64,000 nucleotides of DNA. It comes from Cryomorphaceae bacterium. Lineage in GTDB: Bacteria > Bacteroidota > Bacteroidia > Flavobacteriales > Schleiferiaceae. The stretch spans positions 5,001-69,000 of the forward strand of contig JAHEGI010000020.1 of NCBI GenBank assembly GCA_024639785.1, written 5' to 3'. Positions within the stretch are counted from its first letter, which is position 1, and each line of letters opens with the position of its first letter. Position numbers and translations under genes: made by a program. The notes under the pieces were generated by a model, which saw only the letters and a program-made list of their open reading frames with translations, was not told the DNA's origin and searched no databases. Positions 35,560-44,300 of this stretch are shown here, piece after piece.

Positions 35560-36242
35560 TATTGACCCATTTTAATTTTTCGATGCTCCTTGACAAGGAC
35601 GCGGACATCTTCGACCAGTTGATCTACGAGGTATGGTTCAGAAACATCATAGACCCCAAGAAGGTTTCCATCATCAGTAATTCGACTGCGTAGATGGCCA
35701 TTCCAATCTAGAATCACGGCGGACTGCGAGTGTGTGTAGCCTCCGGCCGCCGAAGAATCTTGCATGGCCACTAGGTAATATGCATTGGCCAAGGCGTATA
35801 AGTCTTCCCTCTGACCTGTTATAAATTCCCATTTATTGGAGCCATCGACTCCAAGTCGCTCCTTGTAGGCATGAAGCACCACGGGAACATCCGTTTGCGG
35901 ATCTACTGTGCAACTGATGAAAATCAAGTCTTTGAAGCCATAGAGGCGATCATGAGCTTCTTTCAGATGGAAATTCATGGCCGGACAAATCGTCGGACAC
36001 GAAGTGAAAAAGAAACTGACTACGGCAATTTTTCCATCGAGAGAATCGACCGTCCACAGCTGCTCATCGGAGCGAGTGAATTGGATCGAGTCAGACCAAT
36101 TGGCCTTGGCTAAGGGATCACCTAAATCTTCTAAACTTCGGAAGTTGACTGCTCCCGAAATCACGAGAGAGCCCAAATACATGGCCACCGGCAAGACCAG
36201 CAGCACACCCAAAAGAAGCCGCTTACTGGTCATGGAAGCCAT
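35559..36242 (-). CDS. SCO1/SenC family copper chaperone
   Basis: A 227-residue membrane-anchored thioredoxin-fold protein that delivers copper to the CuA site of cytochrome oxidase. One N-terminal membrane segment (residues 9-30) is followed by the copper motif FTSCPTICPAM with Cys82 and Cys86, and the partner His in AAGGYTHSQSAVILDW. All copper ligands are present. It overlaps the subunit IV gene at ATGA. Confidence 0.94.
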   Translation of the reverse strand: MASMTSKRLLLGVLLVLPVAMYLGSLVISGAVNFRSLEDLGDPLAKANWSDSIQFTRSDEQLWTVDSLDGKIAVVSFFFTSCPTICPAMNFHLKEAHDRLYGFKDLIFISCTVDPQTDVPVVLHAYKERLGVDGSNKWEFITGQREDLYALANAYYLVAMQDSSAAGGYTHSQSAVILDWNGHLRSRITDDGNLLGVYDVSEPYLVDQLVEDVRVLVKEHRKIKMGQ

Positions 36243-36562
36243 CAGAATTCGTACGTAGCCTGACCTTCAAACAAGAGGATGAACGTCAAGTAGGGAATCA
36301 ATACAAGTACAGGGAGGTAAATCGCTTTTTGCAAGCTGCCTAATTCGTACTTCAAGTGCATGAAGTATTGAACAATGTAGGCTGCCTTCACCAAGGTCAA
36401 TCCGATAAAAATCAGGTTGAGGATACTGGTTCCTGCCACCATGGTGAGGAGAATTTCAGGCTTGATAATACCTAAAACCACTTCGACCGTCGTGATAGCT
36501 AAAAGAATCCAAAAGATTTTCCAAATCCAACCAGTTCCAGAAGGGGATGCGTGATCTGCCAT
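36242..36562 (-). CDS. Cytochrome c oxidase subunit IV-like protein
   Basis: A 106-residue protein with three membrane segments (IWKIFWILLAITTVEVVLGI, AGTSILNLIFIGLTLVKAA and AIYLPVLVLIPYLTFILLF), matching prokaryotic cytochrome oxidase subunit IV. The start at 36562 (MADHASPSG) is chosen; a longer frame overlaps subunit III. It lies 11 bases after subunit III and is coupled to SCO1. Confidence 0.88.
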   Translation of the reverse strand: MADHASPSGTGWIWKIFWILLAITTVEVVLGIIKPEILLTMVAGTSILNLIFIGLTLVKAAYIVQYFMHLKYELGSLQKAIYLPVLVLIPYLTFILLFEGQATYEF

Positions 36563-36573
36563 GATGCGAATAA

Positions 36574-37485
36574 TTAAACGAGGTAGAAGAAGGTGAATAC
36601 GAATACCCAAACTAAATCGACGAAGTGCCAGTACAAACCAACTTTCTCGACCATGAGGTATGACTTACGACGCTCATACGTTCCGAGCAATACGTTCCAG
36701 AAAAGCAAGACATTCAAAACAACCCCTGAGAATACGTGGAAACCGTGGAATCCCGTAATGAAGAAGAAGAAATTAGCGAACTGCTGTGCGCCATATTCAT
36801 TGTGGTGCATGTTTGCGCCTTGAATTACTTGGGCACCGCGTAAGGCCGACAATGACGCCTCACGGCTCATCGCCGGATGACCTTTGCCTGGGCTTTGGAG
36901 CACGATGTGCTCGTTCGCTTGGAACGCAGCAACTACTTCTTCTGTCGTGAAGGTTTCTTCGTGATTCGCGGCGTGGCCGTGTTCCATGCCGTGAACAAGT
37001 TGAGATAGGGAAAGGACTTCACCTTCCTCATTGGCTACTTTCCAAACTTCCGTATTGGCTAGCTCGATACCGCCCTTATCTCCCATGATGAAGTGGTACC
37101 ACTCCCATGCTTGAGATCCAACGAAAATGGCACCACCGACAATAGTCGCTACCATCCACCAAGCAGTGGCTGTTTTCTTTAAGTGATGGCCCGCATTTAC
37201 CGCTAATACCATCGTGACGGATGACATGATCAAAACGAAGGTCATGAAGGCCACATACAACAACGGCTGATCTCCCTCCAAACCGGGGAAGTGTGTGAAG
37301 ACATCCTCGGCAATAGGCCAGGTGGAGTCATAACGGAAGCGCATGAAGCCATAGGCGGTCAAGAATCCAGAGAAAGTCAAAGCATCTGAGATGAGGAAAA
37401 ACCACATCATCATCTTGCCGTATTCGGAATTCATCGGCTTATTTCCGCCCGCGGACCAAACATTGGTTTTTGCTGTCGTTGCCAT
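36574..37485 (-). CDS. coxC: Cytochrome c oxidase subunit III with large hydrophilic insertion
   Basis: A 303-residue heme-copper oxidase subunit III. The family helices are recognisable: MMMWFFLISDALTFSGF near residue 25, GSQAWEWYHFI near 123, ITGFHGFHVFSG near 243 and WHFVDLVWVFVF near the end. Between the EWYHF and FFFITGFHG helices lies an insertion of about 100 residues (135-236) rich in Glu, His and Gln, where normal subunit III has a short loop. It belongs with the caa3-type subunits I and II encoded at 57707-60549. Confidence 0.92.
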   Translation of the reverse strand: MATTAKTNVWSAGGNKPMNSEYGKMMMWFFLISDALTFSGFLTAYGFMRFRYDSTWPIAEDVFTHFPGLEGDQPLLYVAFMTFVLIMSSVTMVLAVNAGHHLKKTATAWWMVATIVGGAIFVGSQAWEWYHFIMGDKGGIELANTEVWKVANEEGEVLSLSQLVHGMEHGHAANHEETFTTEEVVAAFQANEHIVLQSPGKGHPAMSREASLSALRGAQVIQGANMHHNEYGAQQFANFFFFITGFHGFHVFSGVVLNVLLFWNVLLGTYERRKSYLMVEKVGLYWHFVDLVWVFVFTFFYLV

Positions 37486-37519
37486 TCGGTGTATTTCGTC
37501 TAGTTAAAGTGTTGCAAAA

Positions 37520-38092
37520 TTAGCGAAGAAACGCTAAAAAGAGGAGTAAATAAATCCACAAGATGCCTAAGAAATGCCAGAACTGACCTGCCAGATCATA
37601 TCCAAGATGAGAATCTGCAGTATAGCGGCCTTGATGTGCCCGCCAAGTCGTCAAAGACAAAACAATGACTCCAGCCAAGGCATGCATCCAGTGAAACCAG
37701 GTGATGACATACAACCAGCTCCCTGCCGGAGTGCTGTTAGGCCCTGTAAACCAAATATTTGCATTAGTCAGTGTGCGCCAACCCATCACTTGAAGAACCA
37801 CAAAGGCCAACCCTAAAAGCAAGGCCAACTGAAGATAACGAAGGGGCGTCATGCCCGTTGATTTGGCAAATTGACGCTGGCCCGCAATCAATAAAACCGA
37901 GGACAATAAAATCGCGATCGTCGAGAAATAAAATGCCATAGGAAGGTCGATGCTCTGCCAAATGTTCTTGGCTTCCAAACTTCCTTTGGCGACCACATAC
38001 CCAGAAGTCAGGCCGGCAAAGGCCATGCCGATGCTCGCCATTCCAATCCAGAGAAGAGGTTTTGCTGTTTTGTTTTCCTTGCTCATAGTCAA
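37520..38092 (-). CDS. Second cytochrome c oxidase subunit III family protein
   Basis: A 190-residue five-helix subunit III homologue: LWIGMASIGMAFAGLTSGYV, PMAFYFSTIAILLSSVLL, WFHWMHALAGVIVLSL and FWHFLGILWIYLLLFL. It is the short form, lacking the insertion found in the following 303-residue subunit III. Tandem subunit III genes of unequal length after cyoE are a common Bacteroidota arrangement. Its start overlaps the cyoE stop by 4 bases. Confidence 0.9.
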   Translation of the reverse strand: MTMSKENKTAKPLLWIGMASIGMAFAGLTSGYVVAKGSLEAKNIWQSIDLPMAFYFSTIAILLSSVLLIAGQRQFAKSTGMTPLRYLQLALLLGLAFVVLQVMGWRTLTNANIWFTGPNSTPAGSWLYVITWFHWMHALAGVIVLSLTTWRAHQGRYTADSHLGYDLAGQFWHFLGILWIYLLLFLAFLR

Positions 38093-38943
38093 GCTAGATA
38101 ATGATCAATTACGTAAGTGATTTGGAGTAGTGGGAGATAGCGAATCGTCGCAAACATGAGTTTGCGCGCACTTAGATCGCTTGGATTTTTATGATGCGTC
38201 CAGGCGTGGTAGAGGACATCCGCCCCAAGAACCAGCACCACCGCCGTGGCAGGTAAACTCAAACTTAAGCTTCCTGTGACTCCGAAGGCAGGTAAGACGG
38301 AAAGCAAGATCATCCATACGGTATAGACCACACTTACAAAGGTGGCTGTTCGATCTTTTTGACCCGTGGGAAGAAGGTAATAACCTGCCTTGGCGTAATC
38401 TTCATACCCCACCCATGCGATCGCCCAAAAGTGTGGAAATTGCCAAATAAATTGAATCGCAAATAGGCTGCCCGCTTCGATCCCAAAGTCACCCGTGACC
38501 GCCACCCAGCCCAAGAGAAATGGAATCGCTCCGGGAAATGCACCCACGAGTACAGCCCAGGGACTGTGCGCCTTCATTGGCGTGTATGCCAAGACGTAAA
38601 TGAGCAAACTCAGCAAGCCAAATGCAGCCGTTGCCACATTCAGATATCCCAGCGCCAAAGTTCCAGCGATCCCCAAACTGATCGCCCACGCATAGGCCTC
38701 CGATTTTCGCATGCGTCCTGCGGGCAAGGGTCGATTCTTTGTCCGTTCCATGACGGCATCGCGTTCGATTTCCCAGATTTGGTTGAATGCATTGCTCGAC
38801 CCCACAATGGCAAAACCGCCTAAAGTAAGCAGGAGAAATTCCGACCAAACAAAACTTGGCGCGCCGAGCAAATAGCCTGCAGCAGCTGAAAAAACTACCG
38901 TAAATGCCAACCGAAATTTGAGGAGTAGACCTACGTCACGCAT
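38089..38943 (-). CDS. cyoE: Heme O synthase (protoheme IX farnesyltransferase)
   Basis: A 284-residue UbiA-family inner-membrane enzyme that adds a farnesyl group to heme b, a step needed to make heme for the oxidase. Motifs are NQIWEIERDAVMERTKNRPL and the later HFWAIAWVGYEDYAKAGYYL with KDRTATFVSVVYT. The start at 38943 (MRDVGLLLKFRLAFTV) overlaps the cysQ stop; an ATG at 38964 would add 7 residues. It opens the oxidase part of the operon. Confidence 0.94.
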   Translation of the reverse strand: MRDVGLLLKFRLAFTVVFSAAAGYLLGAPSFVWSEFLLLTLGGFAIVGSSNAFNQIWEIERDAVMERTKNRPLPAGRMRKSEAYAWAISLGIAGTLALGYLNVATAAFGLLSLLIYVLAYTPMKAHSPWAVLVGAFPGAIPFLLGWVAVTGDFGIEAGSLFAIQFIWQFPHFWAIAWVGYEDYAKAGYYLLPTGQKDRTATFVSVVYTVWMILLSVLPAFGVTGSLSLSLPATAVVLVLGADVLYHAWTHHKNPSDLSARKLMFATIRYLPLLQITYVIDHYLA

Positions 38944-39787
38944 GCCCACAAAGATAGGGCGCACCGCAGACTAAGAAGTATGGATTGAGTAGGTTTTCCT
39001 TGTTGTAAATCAAGGGCTCAGACCACGTTGGCATGCCATCAATGACCTCGATTTGGAACATGGAGCACTGTGCGCCCAAAGCGACCGCATGACCGGCCGC
39101 TGTATCCCATTCCATCGTGGGTGCAACCCGGGGATAGGCGTGAGCACGTCCTTCAGCCACCAGGCAAATCTTCAGGGAACTACCCATGCTTACGCGCTCA
39201 ATACTCCCGTGCTTGGATTCCCATTGGGCAATCAAGGCTTCTGTGGCGGGACTGCCATGCGAACGACTCGCCACGATGGTCATCTTTTCGGGAAGCCGGC
39301 CAGGCAAGTGCATGCCTTGGGCCAAGAGTTCGTCCCAACCGACGCGCTGCAATGATTTGTAGGAGCCCATGCTGGGGCCACCAACGTATAACCAATTTAA
39401 AATGGGACTGTAGACCACCCCAAATACGGGAGCATTCCCTTTGACCAAGGCAATATTGATCGTGAATTCGCCATTCCCTTTGATGAACTCTTTGGTTCCA
39501 TCTAAGGGGTCAACCACCCAGTAATAATCCCAGTCTTTTCGCTCTGCAAATGGAGCGTGCTTCCCTTCTTCGCTCATCACCGGCCAGCCACTCTTTTCCA
39601 AAACAGCTTGGATGATGTGGTGTGCCCGAATGTCGGCTTGCGTCACCGGGCTATTGTCAGACTTAGTTTCTGCGACAATGGCCTCCCGTTGATGGTAGAC
39701 TTCGAGGATGGCATCCGCAGCCGCATAGGTTGCTTCTAGGATTTCGTCCGGATGCAGGTGGTCATTAGGAAAGGGGAGCATAGACAT
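38936..39787 (-). CDS. cysQ: 3'(2'),5'-bisphosphate nucleotidase (CysQ)
   Basis: A 283-residue inositol-monophosphatase-fold enzyme that hydrolyses PAP to AMP in sulfur metabolism. Metal-binding motifs are VMSEEGKHAPF, DPLDGTKEFI near residue 94 and the C-terminal EWDTAAGHAVAL. An ATG at 39781 (MLPFPN) is an equally possible start. The tonB terminator hairpin ends only 5 bases upstream. The stop overlaps the cyoE start, coupling it to the oxidase genes. Confidence 0.94.
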   Translation of the reverse strand: MSMLPFPNDHLHPDEILEATYAAADAILEVYHQREAIVAETKSDNSPVTQADIRAHHIIQAVLEKSGWPVMSEEGKHAPFAERKDWDYYWVVDPLDGTKEFIKGNGEFTINIALVKGNAPVFGVVYSPILNWLYVGGPSMGSYKSLQRVGWDELLAQGMHLPGRLPEKMTIVASRSHGSPATEALIAQWESKHGSIERVSMGSSLKICLVAEGRAHAYPRVAPTMEWDTAAGHAVALGAQCSMFQIEVIDGMPTWSEPLIYNKENLLNPYFLVCGAPYLCGHA

Positions 39788-39792
39788 GGAGA

Positions 39793-39822
39793 TAAAAAAA
39801 GCCCCGGCAGAACCGGGGCTTG
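39793..39822 (-). terminator. Rho-independent terminator after tonB
   Basis: On the minus strand AAGCCCCGG pairs with CCGGGGCTT around a 5-base loop, followed by a T run. It lies 41 bases after the tonB stop and abuts the start of cysQ, which runs in the same direction. Confidence 0.85.
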
Positions 39823-39862
39823 AAGAACTTATTCATTCAAAGCAAGAGGCCCGATGGCTCGC

Positions 39863-40567
39863 TTACTGCAATTTCGCATTGATCGGCAAGCTGTAACGCA
39901 TCCGCACGGAGCGTCCACCCACTTTGGCCGGAATCATCTTTGGCAGCTTGTTGACTACACGCATAGACTCATCGTCCAACAGTTTGTCCACGCCACGCTC
40001 GATAGTGATATCGGAAACTTTGCCGTCTTTTTCAATGATAAAAGAGACCCACACTTTTCCTTGGATACCCATTTGCTTCGCCATCTCAGGGAATTCAAAA
40101 TTCTTTCCAACAAATTGACGAATCTTGATATTGAAACAGTTAAACCGCTCATCCTCCGTGGCGAGATCTTCACAACCAGGGAAAATGGGTTTGTTCTCTA
40201 CGTTGACAAAATTGAAGACCTCATCTTGGTTTACGTCTACCTCGATGAGCTCAAAAATGTCGTCGTTATCGATCTCTGTAGACTCCATGGTGATCTCTTC
40301 GATGTCCATCTTCTCGTCATCCACAATGTTCAACACCTCGGGCGGTGCGGGAGGAGGAGGGGGAGGTGGAGGCGTATTGCGCTGAGTAATCAACACTTCT
40401 TCATCATCGATGACCATGTCCAAATCACCCAGTGAGCCTGGACCATTCTGGTAGGTCTTCCACTCAAAGGCGGTCCATACGCTAGCCAAAGCGAGCACTA
40501 AGCCTATCTGCAAGAAGAGTCCCTTCTTGTTCTCCAGATCAGCTAAAAATGTTTTGCGGTTCTGCAT
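39863..40567 (-). CDS. TonB family energy transducer
   Basis: A 234-residue protein with a cytosolic N-terminus, one membrane segment (residues 18-36), a proline run near residue 66, an acidic spacer and a C-terminal TonB domain (GIQGKVWVSFIIEKDGKVSD, VVNKLPKMIPAKVGGRSVRM). It transmits proton-motive force to outer-membrane receptors. It ends the ruvA-sprA-gcvH-vanZ-tonB run and has its own terminator. A Cys-containing segment (PGCEDLATEDERFNC) precedes the TonB domain, as in many Bacteroidota homologues. Confidence 0.93.
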   Translation of the reverse strand: MQNRKTFLADLENKKGLFLQIGLVLALASVWTAFEWKTYQNGPGSLGDLDMVIDDEEVLITQRNTPPPPPPPPAPPEVLNIVDDEKMDIEEITMESTEIDNDDIFELIEVDVNQDEVFNFVNVENKPIFPGCEDLATEDERFNCFNIKIRQFVGKNFEFPEMAKQMGIQGKVWVSFIIEKDGKVSDITIERGVDKLLDDESMRVVNKLPKMIPAKVGGRSVRMRYSLPINAKLQ

Positions 40568-40577
40568 GAGGCAAATT

Positions 40578-40946
40578 TTACGGGTTAAAGATACGCTTCC
40601 CTAATCGTAGCGCAAGAAGCATTCCAAAAATTAAACCAACCGTATTGGCCAGCATATCAGAGTAACTAAAATGGCGTCCTACGGCCAGAATGGGTTGAAG
40701 AATTTCTAATCCAACGCCTAGGCCAAAAGAGAGGACCGCCGGTTTCCAAGGCCCTTTAGGTGACCGCGAGCCCATAGTCAAGAGGAAAGCCGCTACCGCA
40801 TAGGCGACAAAATGCAAGATGAGATCTTTCGTATTCAAGAATAAATCAGGCAATCGACTTGGCGCCAACAAGCTGAAATAGATCACGACCAGACACCATA
40901 GGAATCCGGCACTCAACCAAAAAAAACGTGGGCTCTTAGGCACCAA
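40578..40946 (-). CDS. VanZ family membrane protein
   Basis: A 122-residue protein with four membrane segments and the VanZ pattern LILHFVAYAVAAFLLT near residue 46 and EILQPILAVGRHFSYSDMLANTVG near 81. Its function is not known outside antibiotic-linked VanZ. It overlaps gcvH by 11 bases. In Flavobacteriales this gene commonly sits between gcvH and tonB. Confidence 0.9.
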   Translation of the reverse strand: MVPKSPRFFWLSAGFLWCLVVIYFSLLAPSRLPDLFLNTKDLILHFVAYAVAAFLLTMGSRSPKGPWKPAVLSFGLGVGLEILQPILAVGRHFSYSDMLANTVGLIFGMLLALRLGKRIFNP

Positions 40947-41319
40947 TCAAGGCGGCGTAGGCCGTGGCGTCCATCAAAGCATCTGCCTCGGAAGGGTCAG
41001 ACATTTTGATTTTTACCATCCAGCCAGCGCCATACGCGTCACTATTCACGGTTTCCGGTGCGCCATCCAAATCTGGATTGACTTCCACAATCTCACCTCC
41101 GACCGGCAAGTACAAGTCACTCACGGTCTTGACCGCTTCGACAGAACCAAAAACCTCTTCGGCATCCATGGTTTCGCCTTCCGTGGGGATGTCCACAAAA
41201 ACGATGTCACCCAATTCGCCTTGGGCGAAATCAGTAATGCCAATAGTGGCAAAATCACCTTCAATACGGAGCCACTCGTGGTCCTTGGAATAGCGGAGGT
41301 CAGCTGGAACGTTCATCAT
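40936..41319 (-). CDS. gcvH: Glycine cleavage system H protein
   Basis: A 127-residue lipoyl carrier that shuttles the aminomethyl group between the P, T and L proteins of glycine cleavage. The lipoylated lysine is Lys64 in GSVEAVKTVSD. The N-terminal KDHEWLRIEGDFATIGITDFAQ is diagnostic. gcvP and gcvT are not in the window. The gene lies 33 bases after sprA, in the conserved sprA-gcvH order. Confidence 0.96.
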   Translation of the reverse strand: MMNVPADLRYSKDHEWLRIEGDFATIGITDFAQGELGDIVFVDIPTEGETMDAEEVFGSVEAVKTVSDLYLPVGGEIVEVNPDLDGAPETVNSDAYGAGWMVKIKMSDPSEADALMDATAYAALIGA

Positions 41320-41352
41320 GCGTTGAATTAGAAGACAAAGATAGGGGAAGGC

Positions 41353-44300
41353 CTAGTTTCCGAGGTTAAGTCGGAAAGCAATTCCACTCTGCCATTGATT
41401 GGTCGGGAAGGCCATGGAAGTTTTGAACTCTGAGATCGTCTGATCATAGTAAAACTGTGCGGCTAGACGGCGACTGAGACGATAGTCTGCGGTGAACTTG
41501 ATCGTCGTTCGTTTTTGGCCTGCGGTGGGCTGATTGAATCCTTCTAAAATGCGTCGGATGACGGTCTGGTTATCTGCGAGGCGCAAGTCCAACTTGAGTT
41601 CCAAATTAGATTTAATCTTATTCCGCGTTCCCGCCTCATCGACAATCGTGAATTGAACATCCCGAATAATGTAGCCCACTCCGATCGTCACATCGGTGCT
41701 TTTGCTTTCCGTGATTTGGTTGTTGGCCATGCTTAAAGCCACCTGGCGTTGCTTGCCTACTTCAAATTTGAAGGAGGTATTGGTCCGTGTGCGGATATCC
41801 ACCCCAATGAGCGGAGAGAAGGATTCTGACATGGAAACCTGGCCCACTTGATTTTCAGAAATAATATCCAAATTGGCATTCCTTGGATAGCGAACCGTGG
41901 GATCATCCTGTAGACGCTGGGCCCGTAACATGTTGGTTTGAATCCCCTGTACCGTCAAATTGTTGGCGTAGGCGTGATTGACTGCAAACGCGGTAAATAT
42001 TTTGCGCATCGGCTTAAGACGCATGAGCCCCGTGTAGTTGACTGTCCAGTTGGGCATCGGCGCAATGCCACCCAAGTCGTTGATGACCCAGGTATTGGCA
42101 TCTCCCATACCATAGGTAGACAGGAAGCTATTGAGCAGAACATCCGTTTGTAGTACCGAATAGCCTTCAAAACCATACCGCGAAGAATCTGGAGAGGCAA
42201 TAAAGCTTTTGACATACGTTGGGTCGTTTTGCCCCTGTAGGGTGGCCAATCGATCCGAAAGCACAATCCGATTATTCAAGAATCGCGTGTAGGCATCGCT
42301 ATCGTAATCCGGTGCAGCCGACTTTTCAAAGGCAGAATTCCACGCGAGCCAGCTCGTTGTAAAGGTTTGCTGGTTTTGGGGGCTAAAGGCATGGAATCCT
42401 TCGGGGAACAAGCTATCACGACCTGTTCCACGACTATAGCGATACGTACTGCTTTGCTGGCTGCCGAACGTTTGGTTCGCTGTCACCGTAATTCTAAAAT
42501 CCGTCAATGGCTCCAATTGGGCCCTTCCATTGATGGTACGGGTGCTTGTACGCATCATGCGGTTCGGTTGGTTTGGATTCTTGATGAGCCAATCATTGGC
42601 CGCGGCTAAGGGGCCGATGTCCACCGGCAATCCGGCCAGCATAGACCAACCAGGCGCCATGGCTTTGGAAGGATTTATTCCCGAATAGACTGGCGTGGGG
42701 GTGAATCCCGGAAGCAAGGTACCCGTATTGAGACTTCCAGAAACATTGACGCTTTTGACCAACGTGACCGCATCCACGGCAGCAATGAGTATTTGTTTGG
42801 CTATTCCGTTACTCTGCTCCTCTTCTTTGGCATCTTTCGGGCCATTAGCTCCCCTTGATACCGGACTGCGGGACGGCGCGCCTCCTCGGCTACGACTCGA
42901 ACCTTGCTTTAGCTTTTTGTACCACGGAAACTTGTTGTAGAAGGTGGCAAAATTCAGGTTAGCCGTGGCATTCCACTTACCAGAGTTCTCAATGGTATTT
43001 CCATAATTCAGACTGTCAATCCCTTGCATGATTGCCAATAGCGAATTGGTACTCCAATCATAATCTGCCGTATACCGCAACTGAACCTGGGCAAAGTCCA
43101 TATAGGGCAGCTTGTTGATTGGCACATTCCATGAAGTATTCACGGTATGGTGATAGGTGATGGGACGGCCCCCTGCTTGAATCCCCTGTAGCATGAAGGA
43201 TTTGACCGAGTCCACCGTATTCGGCCCCGGCAATTCATCCACTCGAACGCGCATGCGCGCTGTGTAGTCAAACTTTAAGCCCTTGCTCAAGTCCCAGATC
43301 ACATTATAGTTGCGATCCATGGTGAAATTCTTACTGAAGGTGCGAGGCAATTCAAACTTCGGATTGTCCACGTTGCGCATTTGCATGACTTGCACCGTGC
43401 GGTTGACCTCAGCCCGAGCACTCACTCGAGAAGGGGTCAAATTCACATTGAAGTCCTTGATGAGGGCGAGGTTTTTGTTCTTTATTTTTTTGAAAGGCTG
43501 GATATTAAATGGCGTCGTCTGGAACACATAGGCTAGGCTGCCTTTGTATTCTTGGAAATTGTCTACCAGCGTATTGGCATCGCGTTTAAGCACCTCATTA
43601 AAGGCATAAGAAGCGGTCCAATTGGCCAAATCAAAGGGAGTGGGGCCCATTCCCTTACCGCCTCCACTTCCGCCGCGGCCCGAGGGCCCAGGCAATCCCG
43701 GCATCCCCATGCCGCCTTTTCCATCTCCCGCATCCCCGCGGCCACCGCCCGGAGCGCCGCCTCGGCCGCCACCGCCACCGCCTGCGCGATCAAAGCGGAC
43801 ATTGGTAAAATTGAATCCCCTACGCTGGGTGAAATCACTCACCATAGAGCGCAAGGAGTCCCGCTCATCCGCCGTAGCCAAATTGCTCAGAGCCCGACTC
43901 ATCTCGATGTCTGGATTCAACGGATTGAACATGGGCGTTTTCCAGTCCTGTGCATGGTTGATGAAGAAGGGTAATCGAAGTCGAGTTTGAAAAGGAAGAA
44001 ACTTGGTGAGTTCCAAATTTGTCTGCAAATCGTACGTCGCAGAGGAGAACTTATTACGCTCTTGCGGATTCATTTCTAGAGAACCGAATCCTACCGTCGA
44101 ATAACTTGTGCTTAGCGCTACCTGACCCAAATCGGCTAATTGCGCGGTGCTGCGGGCGATTGCAGCCAAGCCACCTCGATTGTCAAAGTCCGTCATGCGC
44201 AACTCATTCACCCATATTTCCGCACACTTATCCATGCCATCATCTGCACTGGCAGAACTCCGTTTTTTGGGATTTCGAATACCCATCATTACGGTGCGAA

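Noticed and set aside
43640-43800. GC-rich repetitive DNA in sprA as a tandem repeat or CRISPR-like element
   Set aside because: It is in frame, with no regular unit or spacers; it is a low-complexity coding stretch.
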